64,000 nucleotides of DNA from Luteimicrobium album (lineage in GTDB: Bacteria; Actinomycetota; Actinomycetes; Actinomycetales; Cellulomonadaceae). Made by a program: the position numbers and the translations under genes. The notes beneath the pieces were generated by a model, which saw nothing but the letters and a program-made list of their open reading frames with translations, made no database searches and was not told the DNA's origin. Location: positions 1,736,001 to 1,800,000 of the forward strand of contig NZ_BSUK01000001.1 in assembly GCF_030161555.1 (NCBI RefSeq), written 5' to 3'. Of this stretch, positions 1 to 9,392 are shown one piece after another (the stretch's first letter is position 1; each line of letters opens with the position of its first letter).

Positions 1-59
1 TAGTGAGATGTGATGCCGATCGATTGGACTCCGGCCCGGATCCGGCACAGGCTTGTCAC

Positions 60-152
60 ATGACCCCGACCACCGCCCGCTGCGGCGAGCGAATGCCCCA
101 GGCGCCCGTCGTGCGCGCCGCGGGCTGTCGGTGCTGTCGCCCCGTGCTCTGA
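60..152 (+). CDS. Cysteine-rich leader peptide upstream of metQ
   Basis: A 30-residue reading frame starts at ATG and ends at TGA about 205 bases before metQ. Its second half, from the internal Met12, reads MPQAPVVRAAGCRCCRPVL, with Cys at residues 8, 23, 25 and 26. Short upstream frames with clustered Cys codons just before the stop are known in actinobacteria as cysteine-responsive attenuators of sulfur-acquisition genes. The inference is that ribosome stalling or release at the TGT-CGG-TGC-TGT codons controls metQNI. No strong Shine-Dalgarno is visible before the ATG, so translation may be leaderless or start at the internal ATG at 93. High GC makes chance frames common, but a CxCC cluster in a random frame at this exact place is unlikely. 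Confidence 0.6.
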   Translation: MTPTTARCGERMPQAPVVRAAGCRCCRPVL

Positions 153-356
153 CCTCCGGTCGGCGGGACCGCGGCGAGCGCCGCGCGTCCGCCCACGCCA
201 CCGGCGAGCGCCCGCCGGTCCGCCCGGCACCAACCCCGGCACTCCGCGTGCTGCCCGCCGTCCGGTCGTCGTCGACGAGAACCGGACTCCCGCTCGGCCC
301 GCACCACGGGCACCCCACCGGGCGCGACCCCGCGCCCCGACCCACTGGAGAACCAC
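153..356 (+). promoter_or_regulatory. metQ leader, possible attenuator hairpins
   Basis: This untranslated stretch lies between the Cys-rich leader peptide and metQ. Two GC-rich inverted repeats can be seen, one around 200-220 (ACCGGCG pairing with CGCCGGT) and one around 262-286 (CCGGT...ACCGG with an inner TCG/CGA pairing). They could form alternative attenuator structures. The GGAG at 346-349 is the metQ ribosome binding site. No conserved SAM riboswitch core was recognised. Confidence 0.35.
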
Positions 357-1283
357 ATGTCCCGCACCCGCCGCCGGTTCCGCGGCTCGCTCGTCGCGAC
401 GGCCGTCGCCGCCGCCACCGCGCTCGTCCTCGCCGCCTGCTCGTCCGGTGACTCCGGCAGCAGCGACGACGCGACCAAGGGCTCCGCGTCCGACCCGGTC
501 AAGATCGGCGTCGTCGGCGCCGACGGCGACCAGTGGAAGGTCTTCACCGACCTCGCCGAGAAGCAGGGCATCCACGTGAAGCTCGTCGACTTCAGCGACT
601 ACCAGCAGCCGAACCCCGCCACGAGCTCGGGCGAGCTGGACCTCAACCAGTTCCAGCACATCCTGTTCCTGGCCGACTACAACAACAACAGCAAGGGCGA
701 CCTCGTGCCGATCGGCTCGACGGCCATCTACCCGCTCGCGCTCTACTCAAAGCAGTACAAGAGCGTCGACGAGATCCCGGCCGGCTCGCAGATCGCGATC
801 CCGAACGACGGCACCAACCAGGCGCGAGCGCTCGGCGTCCTCGCCTCGGCCGGGCTGATCACGCTCAAGGACGGCACGCCGTCGCTCTCGGCCGCGCCGG
901 CCGACGTCGACACCTCGACGTCGAAGGTCAAGGTCACCTCGGTGGCCGCGAACCAGACCGCCCGGTCGCTGCAGGACAAGTCCGTCGCGGGCGCCGTCGT
1001 GAACAACGACTACATCAAGGACACGGGCCTCGAGCCGACGGATGCGATCGCCCAGGACGACCCGTCCAGCGACGCCGCCAAGCCGTACATCAACATCTGG
1101 GCCACGCGCGCCAAGGACAAGGACAACGCCGTCTACGCGAAGCTCGTCGAGCTCGCGCAGACCGCCGAGGTCGAGGACGCGCTGAAGAAGAACTCCGGCG
1201 GCACCGCGGTCATCGTCCACGAGTCGGCCGCCAACCTGCAGAAGTACCTGACCGACGTCGAGGGCCAGCTCAAGCAGGGCTGA
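357..1283 (+). CDS. metQ: MetQ/NlpA-family substrate-binding lipoprotein
   Basis: This 308-residue protein is the extracytoplasmic binding component of a methionine-type ABC importer. It has an Arg-rich N-terminus, a hydrophobic core and a lipobox ending LVLAAC, so Cys28 is the predicted lipid anchor. After a Ser/Asp linker the family-typical start KIGVVGADGDQWKVF is followed by DFSDYQQPNPATSSGELDLN, matching the NlpA/MetQ region that recognises the ligand carboxyl and amino groups. Length is typical. It is intact and followed by metN and metI. Some MetQ proteins bind cystine or dipeptides, and the Cys-rich leader peptide upstream fits a sulfur amino acid ligand. L-methionine is the default assignment. 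Confidence 0.9.
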   Translation: MSRTRRRFRGSLVATAVAAATALVLAACSSGDSGSSDDATKGSASDPVKIGVVGADGDQWKVFTDLAEKQGIHVKLVDFSDYQQPNPATSSGELDLNQFQHILFLADYNNNSKGDLVPIGSTAIYPLALYSKQYKSVDEIPAGSQIAIPNDGTNQARALGVLASAGLITLKDGTPSLSAAPADVDTSTSKVKVTSVAANQTARSLQDKSVAGAVVNNDYIKDTGLEPTDAIAQDDPSSDAAKPYINIWATRAKDKDNAVYAKLVELAQTAEVEDALKKNSGGTAVIVHESAANLQKYLTDVEGQLKQG

Positions 1284-1311
1284 CTCCGCGACGTACCCCG
1301 CCCGGACGACC

Positions 1312-1355
1312 ACCTCGCCGAAGCGGTCGTCCCGGGCTGGGTACTTCGGCGAGGT
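1312..1355 (+). terminator. Inverted repeat between metQ and metN
   Basis: ACCTCGCCGAAG is repeated in inverted form as CTTCGGCGAGGT with a 20-base loop. There is no T run. It may attenuate transcription after metQ so that more binding protein than transporter is made, or it may protect the metQ mRNA end. Confidence 0.45.
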
Positions 1356-1466
1356 AGTCCGCGCGGAGGACTGCTTCGCGAGTCTTCGCGGGCGGGACCG
1401 CGACGGCGGTGGTGTGATCGGACGCAGGACGACGGCAGGGCCAGCCGAGGAGGCAGCGGGAGCCGC

Positions 1467-2596
1467 ATGAGTGCAGCACCAGGAACGACGGGGACGGGCG
1501 CCGACCCGATCATCGTGCTCGACGGCGTGTCCAAGTTCTTCGCGGGGCGCGGCCGGGGCGAGGCGAGCGTCGCGCGGGGTGTGCGCGCCGTCGACGACGT
1601 CAGCCTCCGGATCGCGCGGGGCGAGGTCTTCGGCGTCGTCGGCTACTCGGGGGCGGGCAAGTCGACGCTCGTCCGGCTGATCAACGCGCTCGAGCGCGCC
1701 GACGCCGGGACCGTCGACGTCGACGGCCGCCGGGTCACCGAGCTCGGGGAGCGCGGCCTGCAGGAGCTGCGCGCGAACATCGGCATGGTGTTCCAGCAGT
1801 TCAACCTGTTCGGCGCGCGGACGGTCGCGCGCAACGTCGAGTACCCGCTGCGGCTCGCGGGCTGGTCGCGCGACAAGCGCCGCGCGCGCGTGGCGGAGCT
1901 GCTCGAGTTCGTCGGGCTGTCCGACAAGGCCCGCTCCTACCCGGCGCAGCTCTCGGGCGGGCAGAAGCAGCGGGTCGGGATCGCCCGCGCGCTCGCGACG
2001 TCGCCGCACATCCTCCTCGCCGACGAGGCCACGAGCGCCCTCGACCCCGAGACGACGCGCGACGTCCTCGACCTCCTCCGGCGCGTCAACCGCGAGCTCG
2101 GCGTGACGATCGTCGTGATCACGCACGAGATGAGCGTCGTCCAGTACGTGTGCCACAAGGTCGCGGTCATGGAGCGGGGGAAGGTCGTCGAGCACGGCGA
2201 CGTCTACCAGGTCTTCGCCGACCCGCAGACGCCCGCGACCAGGCGGTTCATCCAGACCGCGCTCAAGGACCGTCCCGCGCCCGACGTCGTCGAGCGGCTG
2301 CGCGACCGGCACCCGGGCCGTCTCGCCGTCGTCGCGCTCCCGGACACGGGTCGCGGGTTCGACGTCACCACCTTCACGGCAGGGCTCGACGCGCGGGCGG
2401 CCGTCGTGTTCGGCGGCGTCACCGAGGTCGGGGAGCGGCCGTTCGGCTCGCTCACGCTCGAGCTCACCGGACCCCAGGCGGACGAGGCGTTCGCGCGCCT
2501 CGCCGAGGCGGCGTCCGTCGTCGACCTCGGGACCGCCGCCGACCCGCGGCCCGACGCCCGCTGGGTCCTGCCCGAGGAGGAGGAGGCGCCCGATGA
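1467..2596 (+). CDS. metN: Methionine ABC transporter ATP-binding protein (stop lost by a frame change)
   Basis: This is the ATPase of the MetNIQ importer. Walker A (GYSGAGKST), Q-loop (GMVFQQFNLF), signature LSGGQKQRVGIARAL, Walker B (ILLADEAT) and the H-loop (THEM) are all present. The last ~90 residues form the NIL regulatory domain that in MetN binds methionine and inhibits transport. In the sequence as given the frame does not meet its expected stop: it reads on through metI in the wrong frame. A TGA in the -1 frame overlaps the metI ATG (ATGA at 2593-2596), which is the usual metN-metI junction. One base is therefore probably missing near 2585-2592, for example in the CCC before GATGA. 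The apparent giant MetN-methyltransferase fusion is an artefact. Confidence 0.88.
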
Positions 2597-3273
2597 TCGT
2601 GCACGGTACCAACGAGTGGACCTGGGACTACGACGGCCCGCTGCTGCGCCAGGCCATCGGCGAGACCCTGCAGATGGTCCTCGCCGCGCTCGTCATCGGC
2701 GGGATCATCGGCCTCGTCTACGGTCTCGCGCTCTACGCGACCCGTCGCGGCGGCCTCTACCAGAGCCGTTGGGCGTACGGGGTGCTGAGCTTCGTCGTCA
2801 ACCTGATCCGGCCCATCCCGTTCATCATCTTCCTCACGGCCGTGCGGCCCGCGACGCTCGCGATCACCGGCACGACGCTCGGCGTCCAGGCCGCGATCTT
2901 CCCGATGACGGTCGTGACGATCGTCGCGACGGCGCGCCTCGTCGAGCAGAACCTCGTCTCCGCGGACCCGGGCGTCATCGAGGCGGCGCGCGCCATGGGC
3001 GCGTCGAAGGTCAACGCGCTCGTCCGCGTCCTGGTGCCCGAGGCCCTCGCGCCGCTCATCCTCGGGTACGCGTTCCTGTTCGTCGGGATCCTCGACATGT
3101 CCGCGGTCGCGGGCGCCGTCGGTGCCGGCGGGCTCGGCAACTTCGCGATCCAGTACGGCTACAACCGCTACAACGACATCGTGACCTGGGTCGCGGTGGC
3201 CGTGATCATCGTGCTCGTGCAGCTCGCGCAGATGCTCGGAAACACGCTCGCGCGGCGGGTCCTGCACCGGTGA
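2593..3273 (+). CDS. metI: Methionine ABC transporter permease
   Basis: This 226-residue integral membrane permease has about five to six hydrophobic segments. The cytoplasmic coupling loop EAARAMGASKVNALVRVLVPEA (near residues 130-150) is the EAA motif that docks on MetN. The start ATG overlaps the expected metN stop by four bases, and the stop overlaps the GTG of the following methyltransferase (GTGA), so translation is coupled on both sides. It is intact and of family-typical length. The N-terminus NEWTWDYDGPLLRQAIGETL is characteristic of actinobacterial MetI. Confidence 0.92.
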   Translation: MIVHGTNEWTWDYDGPLLRQAIGETLQMVLAALVIGGIIGLVYGLALYATRRGGLYQSRWAYGVLSFVVNLIRPIPFIIFLTAVRPATLAITGTTLGVQAAIFPMTVVTIVATARLVEQNLVSADPGVIEAARAMGASKVNALVRVLVPEALAPLILGYAFLFVGILDMSAVAGAVGAGGLGNFAIQYGYNRYNDIVTWVAVAVIIVLVQLAQMLGNTLARRVLHR

Positions 3274-4055
3274 CCGCGCGCCCGTCCGACTGGGACCCCC
3301 GCCACTACCTGCGGTTCTCCGACGAGCGCAGCCGGCCGTTCGTCGACCTCCTCGCCCGGGTCCCGGGGACGCCGCGCACCGTGCTCGACCTGGGCGTCGG
3401 GCCCGGCCACCTGGTCGCGGCGATCCACGCCCGCTGGCCCGACGCCGTCGTGACCGGGGTCGACTCGTCGCCCGCGATGGTCGAGCAGGCGCGGGCGGAG
3501 CACGGCGACGAGGCCGAGTTCGTCCTCGGTGACCTCGCGGACTACGCGCCCGACGCCGCCCCCGACCTTGTGGTCAGCAACGCCGCCCTGCAGTGGGTGC
3601 CCGGGCACCTGGACGTGCTCGCGCGCTGGAGGGACCTGCTGGGGCGAGGCCCGGGAGCACGCACGTTGGCGGTCCAGGTCCCCGCGAACCAGGACGCGCC
3701 CAGCCACGCGATCCTGAACGAGCTCGCGGCGACCGAGCCGTACGCCCGCTGGACGCAGGGGACGGCGCGCGTCCACGTGCATCGCGCCGAGGAGTACCTC
3801 GAGGTCCTCGCACAGCCGGGCTGGACCGTCGACGCCTGGGAGACGACGTACCTCCACGTCCTCCAGGGGCCGGACGCGGTGTTCACCTGGATCTCCGCGA
3901 CCGGCGCGCGACCGGTCCTCGCCGCACTGCCCGACGACGTCCGGCCGGCCTTCGTGGAGGAGTACAAGGCGAGGCTGCGGGCGGCGTACCCGGAGCGCGC
4001 CTACGGGACCGTCCTGCCGTTCCGGCGGACGTTCGTCGTCGCGACGCGGGACTGA
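3270..4055 (+). CDS. tam: Trans-aconitate 2-methyltransferase-like SAM methyltransferase
   Basis: This 261-residue class I SAM-dependent methyltransferase has the glycine-rich SAM loop VLDLGVGPGHLVAAI (residues ~35-50), acidic GVDSSPAMVEQAR after strand 2, and DLVVSNAALQWVPGH, which matches the Tam subfamily. The N-terminal WDPRHYLRFSDERSRPFVDLL is also Tam-like. Tam methylates trans-aconitate, an inhibitor of aconitase. The GTG start overlaps the metI stop, so it is co-expressed with metQNI. Coupling a SAM user to a methionine importer is reasonable, but the real substrate cannot be told from sequence. Confidence 0.75.
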   Translation: MTARPSDWDPRHYLRFSDERSRPFVDLLARVPGTPRTVLDLGVGPGHLVAAIHARWPDAVVTGVDSSPAMVEQARAEHGDEAEFVLGDLADYAPDAAPDLVVSNAALQWVPGHLDVLARWRDLLGRGPGARTLAVQVPANQDAPSHAILNELAATEPYARWTQGTARVHVHRAEEYLEVLAQPGWTVDAWETTYLHVLQGPDAVFTWISATGARPVLAALPDDVRPAFVEEYKARLRAAYPERAYGTVLPFRRTFVVATRD

Positions 4056-4133
4056 CGTTCCTGGGCCCGACGGCACGGAGTTTTTTCCGAGTTTCTTGCT
4101 TCGCTGCAGTGTCTGCTGTGCTCGAAACTCACT

Positions 4134-5848
4134 ATGAAACTCGATCCGCTGGGTGACGCGCTCCAACGCATCGCTGACGGCGCCGAGGCGCGCTCGGTCG
4201 AGACGGAGACGCTCGACTTCAAACGCGATCCGCACACCGTGACGGGTCGCGGGGCTCCTGGGAACCCGCGGGCTCGTCTCGTCGAGGAGCTCGTGGACGC
4301 TGTGGTCTGCTTTGCGAACGGACGGGGCGGGCGGATCGTGCTCGGCGTCGATGACCGCACGCCAGGGGCGGCCGCCTTCCTCGGGACCAACGAAGACCCC
4401 ACCTTCCTCCGCAACCGTATCTACGGGAACACTCGACCGGCTCTGACAGTGCCGATCGAGGAGATCGAGTACCTCGGTGTTCGCCTGTTGGTGTGGTCAC
4501 CGTCCCCGAGGCGCTCGATCTCGTCACTGACAGCAAGGGCAAGGCCCTGGCTCGGTCCGGAACCTCCTGTGCTCCACTCACAGAAGATGCTCGTCGCGCT
4601 CTCGCCCACGATCGGCGGAACCCCGACTTCACTGCTCGACCTTCGGATCGCTCGATCAGTGAGGTCTCCTCGTCGGCACTCCAAGAGGCGCGGCGGCTAC
4701 TCGGCCGGCTCGTGGACCTCCGGAGCCAGATGGCGGACCTCGATGACGTGAGCCTGCTCCGCTCGCTCAACGTCGTCGACCGTGACGATCGGCTGCTGAC
4801 CGCAGGCGAGATCCTCTTCTGCACTCCGGAACTCGACGTTCTCGACATGCTGTCGCGACCTGCGGCGGGAGCCGAGCCATCGATCCGACGGTTCCGTGAA
4901 CCCCTGGTCCTGTTGCTCCCGAACACGCTCGCCGCGATCCGCTCCGCGATCGACCCGGAGGTCGGTCACATCGCGCTCGCAGGCGGGCAGGAAGTCGCAC
5001 TACCGGACTTTTCACCGATCGCCGTGGACGAGGCTGTCACGAACGCCTTGGTGCATCGCGACTACGCGAGACCGGAACGGGTCGTCGTCGACCACTCGCC
5101 GAACGCGCTCAGGGTGTGGTCGCCCGGCGCCTTGCCGTTCGGGGTGACGGAGGATCGTCTGTTGAGCACGGTCTCGACGCCCCGAAACGTCACGTTGATG
5201 GCGGCACTCCAGCAGCTGGGGCTCGCTGAGCGCGCGTCTCGGGGCATCGACCGAATGTTTCGAGAGCAGATTCGAGTCGGGCAGCAGGCGCCGGGCATCA
5301 GGACTGACGACTACTCGGTCGAGGTCTATTTCACGAGCGGCGCGCCGAATCGCGCATTCGCTGGTTTTGTCGCCACGCTCCCACGCACGATGCGAGACAA
5401 CGTGGACGCGATGCTCGTCCTTGCTCACCTCTGTCAGCGCCCGACTGCCACGCCGGCAGACGCGGCTCGCCTGCTGCAGGTCAGCGAGCAAGAAGCGACG
5501 GACCGGCTCGAAGTCCTCGCGGTCGGGGCTGATGCGCTGATCGAGAGGGACGGAGATGCTCGTCGAGGTCTGCGTTGGCGGCTCCGACCCAGCGTGGCAT
5601 CCGCGTTAGGGACGGCCGTCCAGCATCGAGCAAGGGCCGAATCTGCTCGGCCACGCGTGGAGGCGCATCTCAACGAATACGGATGGATCACCAACAAGAC
5701 CATCCGCAACATGTTCGACCTCGACGTTCAGCAGGCGTCACAGATGCTCAACGAGCTCAGGGCAGCCAACGTGGTGATCAAGGATCCGGAAGGGCCCCAA
5801 CGGGGGCCGGCCATTCGATGGCTTCCGACGAGTAGGACGAAGCGTTGA
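4134..5848 (+). CDS. AlbA_2/Schlafen-type DNA-binding protein with RecG-related ATP-binding domain
   Basis: The N-terminal part (residues ~20-140; LDFKRD, VCFANGRGGRIVLGVDD) is the AlbA_2/Schlafen divergent AAA_4 fold. The middle carries the COG2865 HATPase_c_4-type signature AVDEAVTNALVHRDY followed by LMAALQQLGLAERASRGIDRM. The C-terminus has winged-helix-like segments. Such proteins are proposed ATP-dependent transcriptional regulators and also occur near defence genes. The reading frame changes by -1 near 4485-4500 (around GTGTGG), joining FLGTNEDPTFLRNRIYG to VVTVPEALDLVTDSKGKAL. GC is visibly lower than in its neighbours and it stands alone between the met operon and a convergent gene, which suggests horizontal transfer. 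Biological role unknown. Confidence 0.75.
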
Positions 5849-5855
5849 GCGTTGC

Positions 5856-6191
5856 TCAGTCAAGGTCGGCGACGGCCTTGGCGGTACGGCGCTCGCGGGT
5901 CTCGGGGGCCTTGGCCTGCACGATCGGGTCCACGTAGCGGCGCTTCCCGCTGAACGACACCGCGTCGAACGCGGCGCGCGCGGCGATCCCTGCCCGCGCG
6001 CGGTTCTCTGCGCTCACCGGGAGCCGCGTCCGCCCGCCCGCCACGCCGATCGTCGAGCGGTACGCGTGGTCGCCGATCGTCACGCGGACGGCGGGCCGCT
6101 TGCCGCCGTCCAGCGCCTCGACGACGTCGGGCGGCACCTCGATCCCGGTAGCGGTCTTCCCATTGAGCTCGAGCGTCGCGCGGAACCTCAT
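5856..6191 (-). CDS. DUF1905/YdeI-type small protein, internally shortened
   Basis: This 111-residue protein begins MRFRATLELNGKTATGIEVP, typical of DUF1905 beta-barrel proteins, and ends with AFDAVSFSGKRRYVDPIVQ and ETRERRTAKAV, typical of the YdeI/OmdA helical tail. In relatives about 30 residues lie between the barrel and the tail; here the join is AGIAARAAFDAV, so an in-frame internal deletion seems to have removed them. ATG was chosen because it matches the family start. It is convergent with the AlbA-type gene and lies downstream of the desaturase on the same strand. Function unknown. Confidence 0.7.
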   Translation of the reverse strand: MRFRATLELNGKTATGIEVPPDVVEALDGGKRPAVRVTIGDHAYRSTIGVAGGRTRLPVSAENRARAGIAARAAFDAVSFSGKRRYVDPIVQAKAPETRERRTAKAVADLD

Positions 6192-6292
6192 GTCGTCTCC
6201 CTGCCCTCCGTCGGGTGCGCAGGTTCGATCCTCGCGCGCGACGCGCGCGACGCGCGGGCGCACAAACGCCGGCGCCACGGCGCCCGGACCCC

Positions 6293-7402
6293 TTACTGGC
6301 GCCGTAGGGTCCTGAACGTCGGGCAGTCGAACGGGTCGCGCGCCGCGAGGCCCACGCGGTTGAGGTACTTCACGACGATCCCGTACGACCGCAGCGTCGT
6401 CGTCTCCGTGTACGGCACGCCGATTCGCGCGCAGTGCTCCCGGACGATCTCGCGAGCTTTCGCGAGGTGCGGCCGCGGCATGCTCGGGAAGAGGTGGTGC
6501 TCGACCTGGTAGTTGAGGCCGCCGTAGACCTGGGTCAGGCCACGGTCGGAGACGATCCGTCCGCCCACGATGTTGCGCGACGTCAGCACCTGGCGCGACA
6601 GGAAGTCGAGCTTCGAGTCGTGAGGGATGATCGCCATGCCCTTGTGGTTCGGCGCGAACGACGCCCCCATGTACACGCCGAAGACCGCGAGGTGCACCCC
6701 GACGAAGGCCGCCGCGATACCGGGCGGCAGCAGCCAGAACACCAGGCCCAGGTACACGGCCAGGCGGACGGAGATCGTGACGATCTCGCGGACCCAGCCC
6801 TCGCGTCGGTCGGTGACGAGGCTCTTGATCGACGCGAAGTGCAGGTTCAGCCCCTCGAGCGTGAGGAGCGGGAAGAACATCCAGCCCTGCCGGCGCGTCA
6901 GCACGGCCCGCCAGCCCTTCTGCTGCGAGGCCTGCTCCTCGGTGAAGGAGATCGTGTCGAACTCGATGTCCGGGTCCTTGCCGACCTTGTTCGGGTTGGC
7001 GTGGTGCCGCGTGTGCTTGTTCATCCACCACGAGTACGAGATCCCGACGACGCCGTTCGCGAGCCACCGGCCCACCCGGTCGTTCACCGGGCCCGACGTG
7101 AAGATCTGCCGGTGCGACGCCTCGTGGCCGAGGAACGCGAACTGCGTCAGCACGACGCCGAGGACGCCGGCGAGGGCGAGCTGCCACCACGTGTCGCCCA
7201 GCAGCGCGACGCCCACGAAGACACCGGCGAACGCCGCGGCGAGCACACCCGCCGTCGTGCCGTAGAACCCGAGCGTGCGACGGAGGAGACCCGCGTCGCG
7301 CACCGTCCGGAGGAGGGCCGCGTACGTGCCGGTCGCGGCCTCGCGTGGTGTCGCGGAGCCCGGCGTCACGGCCGGACGGACGGTGGGAGTGAGTGCGGTC
7401 AC
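6293..7402 (-). CDS. Membrane acyl-CoA/acyl-lipid desaturase
   Basis: An integral membrane di-iron fatty acid desaturase. The three histidine boxes are visible: HEASH, HTRHH (MNKHTRHHANPNKVGKDPDIE) and QVEHHLF (LNYQVEHHLFPSMPRP). Pairs of hydrophobic segments flank them. The sequence is closest in style to the actinobacterial DesA3/linoleoyl-CoA desaturase-like group, which introduces double bonds into membrane acyl chains using an electron-transfer partner. GTG at 7402 (VTALTPTVRP) has GAGG upstream and gives about 369 residues; an earlier GTG at 7474 would add 24 residues. The gene is intact. The substrate position is not predictable. Confidence 0.82.
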   Translation of the reverse strand: MTALTPTVRPAVTPGSATPREAATGTYAALLRTVRDAGLLRRTLGFYGTTAGVLAAAFAGVFVGVALLGDTWWQLALAGVLGVVLTQFAFLGHEASHRQIFTSGPVNDRVGRWLANGVVGISYSWWMNKHTRHHANPNKVGKDPDIEFDTISFTEEQASQQKGWRAVLTRRQGWMFFPLLTLEGLNLHFASIKSLVTDRREGWVREIVTISVRLAVYLGLVFWLLPPGIAAAFVGVHLAVFGVYMGASFAPNHKGMAIIPHDSKLDFLSRQVLTSRNIVGGRIVSDRGLTQVYGGLNYQVEHHLFPSMPRPHLAKAREIVREHCARIGVPYTETTTLRSYGIVVKYLNRVGLAARDPFDCPTFRTLRRQ

Positions 7403-7556
7403 GCTGCCTCGCAGGTGCTCGGGTCGACTTCCCAGCCTGGAGATGAGCGAACGCTCGTGGTGCGGATCACCCACACTCTACGCGGTGGACCTGGATCTTG
7501 GCTGGGTCCGGGGCGGGGAGCAGCGCACTGCCCCTTCGCCGTCGGGCGTGGTGGCG

Positions 7557-9295
7557 TCAGGACTCGCGCAGCTCCAGGTACTTCGCGATGAGCGCCTTGG
7601 TCGACGGGTCCTGAGCGTCGAGCGCGGCCGCGTCGCCCTCGACCGCCGGGGCGATCTCGAGCGCCAGCTTCTTGCCCAGCTCGACGCCCCACTGGTCGAA
7701 CGAGTCGATGCCCCAGACCGTGCCCTCGACGAACGTGATGTGCTCGTAGAGCGCGATGAGCTGTCCCACGACGGACGGCGTGAGCGTGGGGGCGAGGATC
7801 GACGTCGTCGGACGGTTCCCGGAGAACACGCGGGCCGGGACGATCGCCTCGGGGTGCCCTCGGCACGGACCTCGTCGGCGGTCTTGCCGAACGCGAGGGC
7901 CTTGGTCTGCGCGAAGAAGTTCGCGAGGAACAGGGCGTGCACGTCCGCGCCCGGCTGGACGGCACCGCCGTCGCCGGTGGCGTCCGCGAGGGGCCGGGCC
8001 GGGTTCGCGACGGCGATGAAGTCCGCCGGGATGAGGCGCGTGCCCTGGTGGATGAGCTGGTAGAACGCGTGCTGGCCGTTCGTGCCGGGCTCGCCCCAGA
8101 AGACCTCGCCGGTCTCGGTCGTGACCGGCGTGCCGTCCCAGCGGACCGACTTGCCGTTCGACTCCATGGTGAGCTGCTGGAGGTACGCCGGGAAGCGGTG
8201 CAGGTACTGCGCGTACGGCAGGACGGCGTGGGTGTGCGCGTCGAGGAAGTTCGTGTACCAGACGTTGAGCAGCCCCATCAGGACGGGCACGTTCTGGTCG
8301 AGGGGCGTCGTGCGGACGTGCTCGTCGATCGCGTGGAACCCGGCGAGGAACTCCTCGAACGCGTCCGGGCCGACGGCGATCGCGACGGACGTGCCGATGG
8401 CCGAGTCGACCGAGTAGCGGCCGCCGACCCAGTCCCAGAACCCGAACGCGTTCGCCGGGTCGATGCCGAACGCCGCGACCTTGTCGAGCGCCGTCGAGAC
8501 CGCGACGAAGTGCTTGCCGACGGCCGCGGTGCGGGCCTCGTCGGTGTCGCTGATGGCACCGTTCGCGACCAGCGCGTCCCAGAGCCACTGGCGGGCGAGG
8601 CGCGCGTTGGTCAGGGTCTCGAGCGTGCCGAACGTCTTGGACGCGACGATGAACAGCGTCGTCTCGGGGTCGAGGTCAGCCGTCTTCTCGTACACGTCCG
8701 ACGGGTCGATGTTGGAGACGAACCGCGCCTCGAGGCCCGGCTGCACGTACGGCTTGAGCGCCTCGTAGACCATGACCGGCCCGAGGTCCGACCCGCCGAT
8801 GCCGATGTTGACGACCGTCTCGACGCGCTTGCCCGTGACGCCCGTCCACTCGCCCGAGCGCACCTTGTCGGCGAACTCGTAGACGCGGCCGAGGACCTCG
8901 TGGACGTCGTCGTCGACGTGCTGGCCGTCGACGACGAGCTCGGGCTCGGCGCCGTCGGGGCGACGCAGCGCGGTGTGCAGGACGGCGCGGTCCTCGGTGA
9001 CGTTGATGTGGTCGCCACGCAGCATCGCGGCGTAGCGCCGGGGCACGTCGACGTCGCGCGCGAGGGCGACGAGCTGCGCGAGGACGTCGTCGGTCACGAG
9101 GTTCTTCGACAGGTCGACGGTGAGGTCGCCGGCCTGGAGCGTGAGGCGCTCGGCGCGGCCCGGGTCGGTGGCGAACCAGCCTCGCAGGTCCGGCTCGAGG
9201 CCGTCCCGGAGGCTCGCGAGGGCCGTCCAGGCGGTCGTCGTCGTGGGGTCCACGGGGGAGCTGGGGGAGGCGGGCGCGGCGGAGTTCTCGGTCAC
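7557..9295 (-). CDS. pgi: Glucose-6-phosphate isomerase (one frame change)
   Basis: PGI interconverts glucose-6-phosphate and fructose-6-phosphate in glycolysis. [46 protein letters not shown] and the closing [13 protein letters not shown] are strong PGI signatures. The GTG start gives [10 protein letters not shown], a divergent N-terminus followed by a region typical of the family; total length ~575 residues is somewhat long but normal for actinobacteria. A -1 change at 7850-7855 splits [13 protein letters not shown] from [19 protein letters not shown]. Restoring one C in the CCCC run of the coding strand rejoins them exactly. An essential central-metabolism gene is unlikely to be truly broken. 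Confidence 0.95.
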
Positions 9296-9392
9296 GCTCC
9301 GACGATAGTCGGAGGTGAATTCGTACGCGTCCCTGCCTACCTCCGCGCCGACCCCGTCGTGATCGGCGGCGGCCCGGGCGTACAGTGCGTCG

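Noticed and set aside
153..356. SAM riboswitch upstream of metQ
   Set aside because: No conserved SAM-I or SAM-IV core could be matched by eye; the Cys-rich leader peptide explains regulation better.
747..2612. Very long minus-strand open frame opposite metQ/metN
   Set aside because: It mirrors the codon structure of the plus-strand genes, is extremely Arg/Val/Asp-rich, and has no recognisable domain. Such shadows are common at this GC.
1467..4055. An 862-residue frame that appears to fuse MetN with a methyltransferase
   Set aside because: The middle part is metI read out of frame. The real metN stop overlaps the metI ATG in the -1 frame, and the methyltransferase has its own GTG overlapping the metI stop.
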